Positions 1 through 11,627 of a stretch of 64,000 nucleotides of DNA are shown here, piece after piece. Origin of the DNA: Symsagittifera roscoffensis (lineage: Eukaryota > Xenacoelomorpha > Acoela > Convolutidae). The position numbers were made by a program, and so were the translations under genes. The DNA is taken from NCBI RefSeq assembly GCF_963678635.1, contig NC_087067.1, positions 52,008,233-52,072,232 of the forward strand, in the 5' to 3' direction. How positions within the stretch are numbered: the first letter of the stretch is position 1; every line of letters starts with the position of its first letter. The notes under the pieces were generated by a model that saw nothing but the letters and a program-made list of their open reading frames with translations, was not told the DNA's origin and searched no databases.

Positions 1-784
1 ATTTTCTATAAGCTTTGAAGAAGTTTTCCGCTATCTTACAACTTTCTTATGTGTAAAAATTTTTATATGTTAAATTTTTTATACGGTGGTTATATTTTTC
101 ATTCAAACAAACAAAATTGGTTTTGTTTCAATAAGTTTTTTAGTTATACGTAGTCAGCGGTTCAAAGTTATTAAGGGTTCAGGTATATATTGACAAAATT
201 TCTCGTAATCTGCAAAAAAACAGTTAGTGGTTTTTCGGTAAACACCTATAGTGAAACAAGTGTTTGATCTTGCGAAGTTCTTTTATTGAACTCTGTGACA
301 GCCGAGAACTTCTAAACTGGTTAAATAATTTTTTTTTAAATTCTGTCAGAAATTGTAAATTGTTTATAAGAAAATATGTAAAAAGCGACTTGTGGTCGAA
401 CCTTGATGCTACGAAACTAAATGTGCTTAATTCAGTTTTATTCCTGCTCACAGCCAGTCAAATTGAGCAGAGTTTGCTACATCCTGTTTTATCGCTGTGT
501 TTGAGATCAAACTGGATGGTCTTTCTACCTTGCTTTATGTAAAATAAAAGACGCAAGCTCTCAAAAACTAGAAAATCTGATAAATACAGTCTAAAAAAGC
601 GAGCCAAAAAACTGTTTGAATAGATCTTGATTGTTCTATCAGTTGCTGTAAAAAAAATTATTCGGGCGAGAAAGAGGGTTAGTAATTTTAAAAAAAACAA
701 TCATTGGCTTAGGTCACAATTTGCTCGCCATAATTTTCTTTTTGATTGCTATTTTAGTAAGAGAACAAATTGCTATTTTTGTAG

Positions 785-1917
785 GAGAACAAAAACTATT
801 TTGAAAAACGAAACAATGGCCGAGTGGATGGTTTGGTGGGCTATCTTCAGAGTGACTTCTACGCAAAGTCAAGTGTTTCTGATAACTCGGCATATACGCT
901 GTTTCAGCAGCAAGATCGGCATTCAAGGGCGCCTTTACGAGACATACCCGCTAACAACCAGAAACAGTGGCAGCGATCCATCTCTGTTCCAAGGTCGCAA
1001 TTTATATCCGTAAGTCTGATAGAAATTTGTTCCCTAAAAAATCTGCAATGTCCAACATAAAAAAAACAGCCAAAAAGCACAGCCGCCTATTTACAAATTT
1101 TTTGATAGTTAAAATGTTTTTTTTTTTTTCATTTAACCTATTTTATAATTATATCTCAACAATTTGTTTCTTAAAGTATACGGCTCCAAACTTTTTGAAG
1201 CTCTAGTTGTTATCAATAAAAAAGACACTACTTTAGCCTCAGCATTCTCCTGCTCAATTAAGAAAAATTAAGAGTTCAAACAGGAAAGCAAGAAATAGAA
1301 GTCGCTCCAAATCACGTGGTCCACCTCCCATCTTGGACCTCCATGGGATGAACAAGAGCGATGCTTGCTCGGAGGTCAAGGAGTTTTACAGCCAATGTGA
1401 AGATGATGGAGAAATTTCATTTAGAGTGATAACAGGCCAGTTTTAACTTTTGAATCCCTCATTTGGTTAAGAATTATTTACATGAGCTTTATTTTATCTT
1501 CTGAAGTTGTGGATAGTTGTTCGATTTATTGATTGAATTTTGTGTTAAGGATATTTAGTTAATCAATACGACAAAAAATTCATCGAAAAAGTCTCTCATT
1601 CCGTCGGAGGTTTGGTTGCTACGCAAGTTAACCTGTTCTTTTCGATAGACAAATATTGAGCCTCACCATGAATTATAATTTTCTGATATTCTGCTATCGG
1701 CTGGAAATTTTGACCTCATTTCTTTCGATCTTGCTGCATTTTTTAGATATAAATTGGAAAACTGGAGCTTAATTGGTCTTTTCTAGGGAAAGGCATCCAT
1801 TCGGAAAACGGAATCCCACAGATAAGGCCTGCTGTGCTAAACATGGCTTCTCAACTGGGCTGGAATCACCGAGTTGATCCAAAAAACGAAGGCAGTGTCA
1901 TGGTGTATTTGGATTGA
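785..1917 (+). CDS. Smr-domain gene, copy 0 (three downstream exons; 5' part outside window)
   Basis: Exons 785-1009, 1237-1435 and 1787-1917 give one open frame with matching phases (0, 0, 1). Exon 785-1009 encodes a 75-residue polar linker including SRAPLRDI. Exon 1237-1435 encodes a short Arg/Ser-rich stretch, then LDLHG and the first half of an Smr domain up to VITG. Exon 1787-1917 encodes GKGIHSENGIPQI and ends NEGSVMVYLD-stop. DLHG and TGKG are the two signature motifs of Smr domains, whose bacterial and animal members are DNA- or RNA-nicking endonucleases. The first two introns end in TAG; the first has a GTAAGT donor and the second starts with GC (G|GCCAGT). An AATAAA lies at 1966. 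No membrane exon like that of the paralogue at 20755 is visible, because the window starts too late. The family assignment is secure, but activity is inferred only. Confidence 0.8.
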
Positions 1918-1919
1918 AA

Positions 1920-2261
1920 ATTCAATTTGAAAAATTTCTCTTGTTATACTTTCTTACAATTTATTAATAAATTGGCTTTTAAAATTTCTTCATCAAAAGT
2001 AATTGTAAAAAATATGCTAGCAACTTTTTTTCGAAATCTTTTTGAAGCCGGATGAAATTACTTGTACGTGTTGAGTATAAAACCAAAGTAATAACTCAGT
2101 TCAATCATTTCCTACCAGTTCAAGCATCCTTTCCTACCATATAGTGTAGATATTTATCAGTTTTTGCTCTATAAGCAAACTAATTCACATTCTTCGGCTT
2201 TTGTATCCATTCGTATACAGATTAAAAAAGGATTAAAAATTATCCAATCTTGCTATTTTCA
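1920..2261. other. 3' flank of copy 0, no gene seen
   Basis: AT-rich sequence after the Smr stop codon. It contains an AATAAA at 1966-1971 that could serve polyadenylation. No coding signal or recognisable repeat was seen apart from the start of the palindrome at about 2262. Confidence 0.5.
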
Positions 2262-2755
2262 CTTCTTGTAACTTCAGTTTTCTTGACGATCCAAAGAGAT
2301 TTTTCATCTAAGCCAGCTCCAATTACATTTTTTTTTATCTGCAAACCTTTTCTGCACAGGCTGCACGCTACAATATCAAATCAAAATTGAAAAATAAACC
2401 TAAGAGCCCTGTCAGTAAAAAGTAAAAAAGCCAATCCGCATCACCCTGAAGTGATTACTGCCGAAACATTATCGAAATTAATTTTAGCTGAGTTTTGATA
2501 TAAACTTTATAATCTTTATACCAAAATTTCAGCTAAAACAATTCTGATAATGTTTCGGCAGTAATTATTTTAGGGTCGTGCGGATTGACTTTTTTACTGA
2601 CTGGGCTCTCAGGTTTTTTTCGCAATTTTGATTTAAAATTGTAACCTGCAGATTGAACAATAAATTTTTTTGTGCAGATGCAAAAATGTAATTGGAGATG
2701 GTTTGAATAAAAAATCTCTTCGGCTCGTCAAGAAAACTGAAGTTGCAAAAGGTAA
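2262..2755. repeat. Large imperfect palindrome downstream of the copy-0 Smr gene
   Basis: The left arm (about 2262-2485) is the diverged reverse complement of the right arm (about 2525-2755). Matching pairs include CCGAAACATTATCGAAATT with its complement near 2540, TCAGTAAAAAGTAAAAAAG with its complement near 2595, and AACTTCAGTTTTCTTGACG with its complement near 2735. The right arm alone is present in units A-C (for example 6880-7100), so the left arm is a fold-back duplication specific to this copy. Arm divergence argues against a simple assembly artefact. Confidence 0.75.
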
Positions 2756-2795
2756 TTGTAGCAAGAATGTGTAATTTCTTTTGGATTGTTGTCTT

Positions 2796-2995
2796 NNNNN
2801 NNNNNNNNNNNNNNNNNNNNNNNNNNNNNNNNNNNNNNNNNNNNNNNNNNNNNNNNNNNNNNNNNNNNNNNNNNNNNNNNNNNNNNNNNNNNNNNNNNNN
2901 NNNNNNNNNNNNNNNNNNNNNNNNNNNNNNNNNNNNNNNNNNNNNNNNNNNNNNNNNNNNNNNNNNNNNNNNNNNNNNNNNNNNNNNNNNNNNNN
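2796..2995. other. Assembly gap (200 N)
   Basis: A run of 200 N. It falls near the junction between copy 0 and unit A of a near-identical tandem array, so the true length and copy number here are unknown. Open frames reported across it are meaningless. Confidence 1.
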
Positions 2996-4151
2996 TCTAT
3001 GAGTACAGACCCCAGTCATAATTCAGTTGCGTAACTTGTGTTTGCCGAAACATAAACAGTTTGTGATCAAAGTAGATGGCGTCTGAGTTGTTATTATTTG
3101 CGACGGTCGTCAGGCAAATTTTTCCATTCGCGAACAAAATATTCGTCGACCGTAATCATTTGTACCAGTTGAAACGGTTTTTCAAGTAACCCAAAGTTTT
3201 TCAAGCTGCTGTGTTCATCCTACCGATGCCATAAGTCCCTGTTGTGATGGTTTTTGATAAGTGCACTGGTTGCAACGGAGTTTCGTTGTTGCGCTTGTCA
3301 AAAAGTTTGACTTTTTCCTTTGCGCCATTCTTTATTCAGTCGCGCCAATTTGGTTTTTGTTGCACCAGGTTGTTGCGCCAGTTTGGAGTTTGGTGCCAAT
3401 TAGCAAAATGTTTTCAGTCGCATCAAAATTTGAACTCCTTGAGCAGTGGATTTGAAAAGCTCTGGCAGTCATTTTTTCAATTCGTTATCTCGATTGTATT
3501 TTGGGTCATGTTATGAAATTTTTCCTAGAAATCAACTTCCATCACTAAGTCGCTGAATCTTGAAATTGCGTTCAATCGGTCTTCGCTCAGCCTAAAAACA
3601 AAATTTTTGTAAAAATAACGCGGTAGTGACGGTAGAAAATTGTTTTTCAAACAAAAATATTATATTCGTTTGCTAAAAGTCAACTATGTTTCATCGCTGA
3701 TTCAGTGTTGCTATGATATTTCAGCCAACACTTACTCTATGGTTTATGCTAATTAGGGACACTCAACGAGGTCTGCTAAAGCCGTGAGTTCCAATGTAAA
3801 AAAAACCTGGAGGGTACATCTGAGCAAGCATTGTAAATTGAAAAGCAAAAACTCACGAAATCTATATTTCATTAAAAAAATATTGTGTATATTGCTAATA
3901 ACTTTTATCCCATAGTTTCTTAAAACTTCTCAGCCAACTTTCTGTTGCAAAAATTGTTGTCTTGATTTTTTTTGTAATAAGTTTATCATTCTCACCAAAA
4001 CAACTTTTGAGCAAAATTTGCAGATTCCATCAGCTTGGTTTCTGATTTGAAAAAATTTTACGTGAAATAGTTTTGTTTCTGCTATTTTTAATGATTACTG
4101 AAAAAAGCCATATCATGGCACCGTGATTTTTTATTTCTTAATTTATTGCAG

Positions 4152-6796
4152 AATAAAAACAATGCCAACAGACGAAACAATGGTCGAGACGACAGTTATA
4201 AGGGCAGTGTCCAGTGCTCCATCTACACTCAACCAAAAGCCGTTTACAAGTGTAACTGCGCCGATTCAGGAGCAAGATCGTATTTCGAGAGCACCTCTGA
4301 GAGAAATATGCGCAAAGAACCAGAACCAATTGCAAAGACTCAGTTCTGTCCCACAAGCGCGACTTGTGTCCATCCAAAATTTAGTGCTCCCGAGTGGTCA
4401 TCCTACAAAACCTTCCTTCATCGTAGAATTTTCTATAAGCTTTAAACAAATTTTCCACTTTAAAGAAATTATTAAATTGTGTTTATAATGTTCCACGGTT
4501 GACCAAAAATGCTTGTCATACAATTCTCATAAATTGGAAATTTTTTTTTCATACAATTTCATACAATTCCCTACGTACAGAAAACTGTATGAAAACTCTA
4601 TATTAAACATTTTTCCTTAAATGGAAATTGTATAATAGGTGTTATTTCCATAAACTAAAAAATTGTTTTTTGTTTCTTAAATTGTTTTCTGAAAATATTT
4701 GGGTTTTGTTTGCAACCGAACACAAGTGACAAAGACCTTGGTTACTCAAAGCACCAAAGGTTGGACGGTCTTACTTGTACAATGCATCAAAAACGACCTG
4801 AATTGTCTTCCAGATGTCTTTAACAAATGATATAACAAAAGTAACAAACTTTCAATTTTTGGCAAAATTTTCTTGTGATGATTATTTTTAGTTTTTGAAT
4901 TTTCAAATTATTAGACATTGATCATGGCATACATACACACGCCATACAAAAGAAATAGGAAATTTTCGGCGTTTTTGAAAAAAAAAATTTAAGTTAAAAG
5001 AAAAAAAAGGCCAATTTTATCGTATCCAGGACTACGTTATGCACACACAAAATAAAATGTTGCATGCAAAAAAAATTTTTCGGAAAAAGTTTGTTTGCAT
5101 ACAATATTCAATATGCGGTTGAAAAAATACAAAAAAAAAATTTGGGGCAAATTTCAAAATTTTTTTGTCGCCGTCACAAAATGCCATTCATACAATTTCC
5201 ATATATGAAAATTGTATGGAAAGCATTTGTTTCAAAAAGATAATTAAAATCAGTTTTTTTTTGTCACCGGTCTGTTCAATTGTTCTCAAAAAGCCGCAGA
5301 AATGGTTTAAACTTTTTTTATTTTGTTTTTCGAAAATGTATGAAAATTGTATGACAAGCATTTTCTCCATACACTTGATGTATGGATTTGTATGATATTG
5401 ATTTTTGTTGTATGGAATTGTATGATAAGCAATTTCGGTGAACGGAGGTCAACCCGGGTTTTCATTTCAAACAAACAAAATTGGTTTTGTTTGTTTGAAG
5501 TTATACGTAGTCAGCGGTTCAAAATTATTAGGGGTTCAGGTATATATTGACAAAATTTCTCATAATCTGCAAAAAAAAACAGTTAGTGGGTTTTTCGGTA
5601 AATACCTATAGTGAAACAAGTGTTTAATCTTGCGAAGTTCTTTTATTGAACTCTGTGACAGCCGAGAACTTCTAAACTGGTTAAATAATAATTTTTTAAT
5701 TCTGTCAGAAATTGTAAATTGATGCTACGAAACTAATTGTGTTTAATTCAGTTTTATTCCTGCTCACAGCCAGTCACACTGAGCAGAGTTTGCTACATAG
5801 TTTTTTAATACGGTGTTTGAGATCAAACTGGATGGTCTATCTACCTTGCTTCATGTAAAATAAAAACCGCAAGCTCTCAAAATTAGAATTTCTGATAACT
5901 ACAGTCTAAAAAAGCGTGCCAAAGAACTGTTTGAAAAGATCTTGATTGCTCTATCAGTTGTTGTAAGAAAAAATGTTTTATTGGGCGAGAAAGAGAGTTA
6001 TTAATAAAAAAAAATTGATCATTGGCTTAGGTCGCAATTTGCTCGCCATAATTTTTTTTTGAATGCTATTTTTGTAGGAGAACAAAAACAGTTTCGACAA
6101 TCGAAGCAATGGCCGAGGGGATGATTTGGTGGGCAATCTCCGGAGTGACTTTTCAAGACAGTCAAGAGTTTCTGATAACTCGGCATCTACGCTCTCTCAG
6201 CATCAAGATCGGCATTGAAGGGCGCCTTTAAGAGAAATACCCGCTAACAACCAGAAACAGTGGCAGCAATCCATCTCTGTCCCAAATTCGCAATTTCTAT
6301 CCGTAAGTCTGATAGAAGTTTGTTCCCTAAAACTTTGTATTGTCCAACACAAAAATCAAAATGTGAATACATAAAAAAATTAGCCAAAAAGCAAAAACCC
6401 CTATTTACAAACTTCTTTATAATTTGTTTTTTTAACCTATTTTAAAAAATATATCTCATCAATTTGCTTTTTAAAGCATACGGCTCCAAACGTTCAGAAA
6501 TTCTAGTTGTTAAGAAGGTTTGGTTGCTACGCTAGTTAACATGTTCAGTTCGTTAGACAAATATTTAGGCTCATCATGAATTAATTTTCTGATATTCTGC
6601 CAAGTGATGGAAATTTTCATTTTGTTTCATTCTACCTCCCTGCAGCTAATTTGCTCTTTTTCTAGGGAAAGGAATCCATTCGGAAAACTAATTCCCACAG
6701 ATAAAGCCTGCTGTGCTAAACATGGTTTCTCAAAGAGACTGGAACCATCATGTTGATCCAGAAAATGAAGGCCGCGTCATTGTGGATTTGGGTTGA
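4152..6796 (+). pseudogene. Smr gene remnant in unit A
   Basis: Three exon-like blocks survive. Block 4152 to about 4385 follows a TTGCAG acceptor and encodes a linker with SRAPLREI, but it shifts frame relative to its upstream part and has lost the GTAAG donor (GTCCATCC at the expected site). Block 6078-6302 matches the copy-0 linker exon and still has TAG acceptor and GTAAGT donor, but has an in-frame TGA at 6216-6218. Block 6666-6796 matches the terminal Smr exon and has TAA at 6689-6691. The exon for DLHG is absent because about 395 bp are deleted at about 6513. The gene cannot make an Smr domain. Confidence 0.85.
4493..5458. mobile_element. Terminal-inverted-repeat element, copy in unit A
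   Basis: The left end CCACGGTTGACC followed by ATGCTTGTCATACAATTC is matched in inverse by the right end GAATTGTATGATAAGC followed by GGTCAACCCGGG. Several subterminal CATACAATTC/GAATTGTATG motifs repeat inside. No transposase frame is visible, so it is non-autonomous. The superfamily is not recognised. The insertion is absent from copy 0, which dates it after the first duplication but before amplification of units A-C. Confidence 0.75.
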
Positions 6797-8981
6797 GAAC
6801 TGAAAAATTGCTGTAGTTACAGTTTATCTCAATTCATGAATCATTACATTGTCTTTATCAAAACTTCATCCAAAAGTAATTCTGATTATGTTTCCTCAGT
6901 AATCATTTCAGGGTGGTGCAGATTGACTTTTTTACTGACTCGGCTCTTGGGATTATATTGCAATCTTGAGTTAAGATTGCATAAAATTGTGTAGCCTGTG
7001 CAAAAAGGGTCTAGATAAAAAATTTAACTGGAGCAGGTTTGAACGAAAAATCTTTTTGGCTAGTCAGAAAACTGAAGTTGCAAAAAATTTATTTTGGGTT
7101 GTTTTCTAACTACTTAACGAAAAGTTTTGACCCACTTCCTGCTGTGTATAAAAAACCGATACAAATGACGAAAAATGTGAAATAGTTAGCTTATAAAATT
7201 TGAATTAGTTTGCTGATTATTTTGTTCGCTGGAATAATAGCATGCCACCTATGAAAATCTCTAAAGCCAATTTACCGATTGTTAACTCAAAAATTGTTTC
7301 GCACAAAGTCATTGCAATGGAAATTCCACGCAGAGAAAACATTTTAAAATTTTTTGTGTGTAAGTCATGTGAAATTAACAGAGTAGCAACGAGACATTTT
7401 TCAGTTAAATACAAAATTCTATATCTGTTTTTGATCAGTTTGAAACAAATGCAAGATAATAACTCGCTATATTCGTTCGGCATGTTTGTCATTGAAGTAG
7501 CACACCCCGCTTCAATTGATTTTTTTAAATAAAAAGTCTGTGAAACAAGACAAAAATAGTCAACAGATAAAAACCGAAAAAGTTTGAGGCGATTAGCATT
7601 GCCTTCTTATAATCTACTATTCCCTGATGTACATAGGGGGAAAACAAAAGTGAGGCTGGTTCAAGCTTTATAGTTCTGAGGGTTTTGCAAAATCGACAAA
7701 AAAGATTCTGAGAGATAACTGGTAACTATTTCATCATTTTAAGACATATCACTTCAATAAGGATTTTTGAAAGCGTTTAAATAAGATAGCTTGACGAACA
7801 GACGGTGTACCTTATCTGAGATTATTCTATGAGTACAGACCCCAGTCATAATTCAGTTGCGTAACTTGTGTTTGCCGAAACATAAACAGTTTGTGATCAA
7901 AGTAGATGGCGTCTGAGTTGTTATTATTTGCGACGGTCGTCAGGCAAATTTTTCCATTCGCGAACAAAATATTCGTCGACCGTAATCATTTGTACCAGTT
8001 GAAACGGTTTTTCAAGTAACCCAAAGTTTTTCAAGCTGCTGTGTTCATCCTACCGATGCCATAAGTCCCTGTTGTGATGGTTTTTGATAAGTGCACTGGT
8101 TGCAACGGAGTTTCGTTGTTGCGCTTGTCAAAAAGTTTGACTTTTTCCTTTGCGCCATTCTTTATTCAGTCGCGCCAATTTGGTTTTTGTTGCACCAGGT
8201 TGTTGCGCCAGTTTGGAGTTTGGTGCCAATTAGCAAAATGTTTTCAGTCGCATCAAAATTTGAACTCCTTGAGCAGTGGATTTGAAAAGCTCTGGCAGTC
8301 ATTTTTTCAATTCGTTATCTCGATTGTATTTTGGGTCATGTTATGAAATTTTTCCTAGAAATCAACTTCCATCACTAAGTCGCTGAATCTTGAAATTGCG
8401 TTCAATCGGTCTTCGCACAGCCTAAAAACAAAATTTTTGTAAAAATAACGCGGTAGTGACGGTAGAAAATTGTTTTTCAAACAAAAATATTATATTCGTT
8501 TGCTAAAAGTCAACTATGTTTCATCGCTGATTCAGTGTTGCTATGATATTTCAGCCAACACTTACTCTATGGTTTATGCTAATTAGGGACACTCAACGAG
8601 GTCTGCTAAAGCCGTGAGTTCCAATGTAAAAAAAACCTGGAGGGTACATCTGAGCAAGCATTGTAAATTGAAAAGCAAAAACTCACGAAATCTATATTTC
8701 ATTAAAAAAATATTGTGTATATTGCTAATAACTTTTATCCCATAATTTCTTAAAACTTCTCAGCCAACTTTCTGTTGCAAAAATTGTTGTCTTGATTTTT
8801 TTTGTAATAAGTTTATCATTCTCACCAAAACAACTTTTGAGCAAAATTTGCAGATTCCATCAGCTTGGTTTCTGATTTGAAAAAATTTTACGTGAAATAG
8901 TTTTGTTTCTGCTATTTTTAATGATTACTGAAAAAAGCCATATCATGGCACCGTGATTTTTTATTTCTTAATTTATTGCAG

Positions 8982-11627
8982 AATAAAAACAATGCCAACA
9001 GACGAAACAATGGTCGAGACGACAGTTATAAGGGCAGTGTCCAGTGCTCCATCTACACTCAACCAAAAGCCGTTTACAAGTGTAACTGCGCCGATTCAGG
9101 AGCAAGATCGTATTTCGAGAGCACCTCTGAGAGAAATATGCGCAAAGAACCAGAACCAATTGCAAAGACTCAGTTCTGTCCCACAAGCGCGACTTGTGTC
9201 CATCCAAAATTTAGTGCTCCCGAGTGGTCATCCTACAAAACCTTCCTTCATCGTAGAATTTTCTATAAGCTTTAAACAAATTTTCCACTTTAAAGAAATT
9301 ATTAAATTGTGTTTATAATGTTCCACGGTTGACCAAAAATGCTTGTCATACAATTCTCATAAATTGGAAATTTTTTTTTCATACAATTTCATACAATTCC
9401 CTACGTACAGAAAACTGTATGAAAACTCTATATTAAACATTTTTCCTTAAATGGAAATTGTATAATAGGTGTTATTTCCATAAACTAAAAAATTGTTTTT
9501 TGTTTCTTAAATTGTTTTCTGAAAATATTTGGGTTTTGTTTGCAACCGAACACAAGTGACAAAGACCTTGGTTACTCAAAGCACCAAAGGTTGGACAGTC
9601 TTACTTGTACAATGCATCAAAAACGACCTGAATTGTCTTCCAGATGTCTTTAACAAATGATATAACAAAAGTAACAAACTTTCAATTTTTGGCAAAATTT
9701 TCTTGTGATGATTATTTTTAGTTTTTGAATTTTCAAATTATTAGACATTGATCATGGCATACATACACACGCCATACAAAAGAAATAGGAAATTTTCGGC
9801 GTTTTTGAAAAAAAAAATTTAAGTTAAAAGAAAAAAAAGGCCAATTTTATCGTATCCAGGACTACGTTATGCACACACAAAATAAAATGTTGCATGCAAA
9901 AAAAATTTTTCGGAAAAAGTTTGTTTGCATACAATATTCAATATGCGGTTGAAAAAATACAAAAAAAAAATTTGGGGCAAATTTCAAAATTTTTTTGTCG
10001 CCGTCACAAAATGCCATTCATACAATTTCCATATATGAAAATTGTATGGAAAGCATTTGTTTCAAAAAGATAATTAAAATCAGTTTTTTTTTGTCACCAG
10101 TCTGTTCAATTGTTCTCAAAAAGCCGCAGAAATGGTTTAAACTTTTTTTATTTTGTTTTTCGAAAATGTATGAAAATTGTATGACAAGCATTTTCTCCAT
10201 ACACTTGATGTATGGATTTGTATGATATTGATTTTTGTTGTATGGAATTGTATGATAAGCAATTTCGGTGAACGGAGGTCAACCCGGGTTTTCATTTCAA
10301 ACAAACAAAATTGGTTTTGTTTGTTTGAAGTTATACGTAGTCAGCGGTTCAAAATTATTAGGGGTTCAGGTATATATTGACAAAATTTCTCATAATCTGC
10401 AAAAAAAACAGTTAGTGGGTTTTTCGGTAAATACCTATAGTGAAACAAGTGTTTGATCTTGCGAAGTTCTTTTATTGAACTCTGTGACAGCCGAGAACTT
10501 CTAAACTGGTTAAGTAATTTTTTTTTAATTCTGTCAGAAATTGTAAATTGATGCTACGAAACTAATTGTTTTTAATTCAGTTTTATTCCTGCTCACAGCC
10601 AGTCACACTGAGCAGAGTTTGCTACATAGTTTTTTAACACGGTGTTTGAGATCAAACTGGATGGTGTATCTACCTTGCTTCATGTAAAATAAAAACCGCA
10701 AGCTCTCAAAATTAGAATTTCTGATAACTACAGTCTAAAAAAGCGTGCCAAAGAACTGTTTGAAAAGATCTTGATTGCTCTATCAGTTGTTGTAAGAAAA
10801 AAAGTTTTATTGGGCGAGAAAGAGAGTTATTAATAAAAAAAAATTGATCATTGGCTTAGGTCGCAATTTGCTCGCCATAATTTTTTTTTGAATGCTATTT
10901 TTGTAGGAGAACAAAAACAGTTTCGACAATCGAAGCAATGGCCGAGTGGATGATTTGGTGGGCAATCTCCGGAGTGACTTTTCAAGACAGTCAAGAGTTT
11001 CTGATAACTCGGCATCTACGCTCTCTCAGCATCAAGATCGGCATTGAAGGGCGCCTTTAAGAGAAATACCCGCTAACAACCAGAAACAGTGGCAGCAATC
11101 CATCTCTGTCCCAAATTCGCAATTTCTATCCGTAAGTCTGATAGAAGTTTGTTCCCTAAAACTTTGTATTGTCCAACACAAAAATCAAAATGTGAATACA
11201 TAAAAAAATTAGCCAAAAAGCAAAAACCCCTATTTACAAACTTCTTTATAATTTGTTTTTTTTTAACCTATTTTAAAAAATATATCTCATCAATTTGCTT
11301 TTTGAAGCATACGGCTCCAAACGTTCAGAAATTCTAGTTGTTAAGAAGGTTTGGTTGCTACGCTAGTTAACATGTTCAGTTCGTTAGACAAATATTTAGG
11401 CTCATCATGAATTAATTTTCTGATATTCTGCCAAGTGAAGGAAATTTTCATTTTGTTTCATTCTACCTCCCTGCAGCTAATTTGCTCTTTTTCTAGGGAA
11501 AGGAATCCATTCGGAAAACAAATTCCCACAGATAAAGCCTGCTGTGCTAAACATGGTTTCTCAAAGAGACTGGAACCATCATGTTGATCCAGAAAATGAA
11601 GGCCGCGTCATTGTGGATTTGGGTTGA
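8982..11627 (+). pseudogene. Smr gene remnant in unit B
   Basis: Same structure as unit A: a linker pseudo-exon from 8982, a linker exon at 10907-11131 with in-frame TGA at 11045-11047, and a terminal Smr exon at 11497-11627. The terminal exon is open here (GKGIHSEN then KFPQIKPAV), but the middle DLHG exon is deleted at about 11343, so no full Smr domain is possible. Confidence 0.85.
9323..10288. mobile_element. Terminal-inverted-repeat element, copy in unit B
   Basis: Same element and same flanks as in unit A, almost identical in sequence. It was copied by the tandem duplication rather than by new transposition. Confidence 0.75.

Larger units (their letters stand above)
1..2795 (+). repeat. 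Copy 0 of the Smr tandem array (partial, cut by window edge and gap)
   Basis: From base 1 the sequence aligns by eye with 4429 onward of unit A, 9259 onward of unit B and 14084 onward of unit C. Shared landmarks are the stretch near 110-290 with TTATACGTAGTCAGCGGTTC, the exon at 785-1009 and the terminal exon at 1787-1917. This copy is the most divergent and the only one of the four that keeps every visible Smr exon. It also lacks the ~966-bp transposon found at the corresponding point of the other three (about 95-105 here). It is therefore most likely the ancestral arrangement. Confidence 0.8.
2996..7825 (+). repeat. Tandem unit A (4.83 kb)
   Basis: The start TCTATGAGTACAGACC recurs at 7826 (4830 bp later) and 12661 (4835 bp later). 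Units A and B differ by only scattered single bases and small indels (for example 3597 T versus 8417 A), so the duplication is recent or kept similar by gene conversion. Each unit holds in order: about 1.1 kb with no gene, a dead linker exon at 4152, a terminal-inverted-repeat transposon (4493-5458), a dead linker exon (6078-6302), a terminal Smr exon (6666-6796), and about 1 kb of flank. The unit ends in about 50 bp resembling the 3' end of the dispersed repeat at 54544-54925. Confidence 0.93.

Noticed and set aside
2633-3034. Open frames spanning the N gap
   Set aside because: They consist mostly of unknown bases.
3244-3516. A 90-codon plus-strand ORF present identically in units A and B
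   Set aside because: It is identical only because the units are recent duplicates. Composition is low-complexity and unit C breaks it.
7242-7532. A 96-codon ORF repeated in units A and B and partly in C
   Set aside because: Between A and C most differences change the amino acid and few are silent, the minus strand is equally open, and C is truncated. This suggests no selection for coding.
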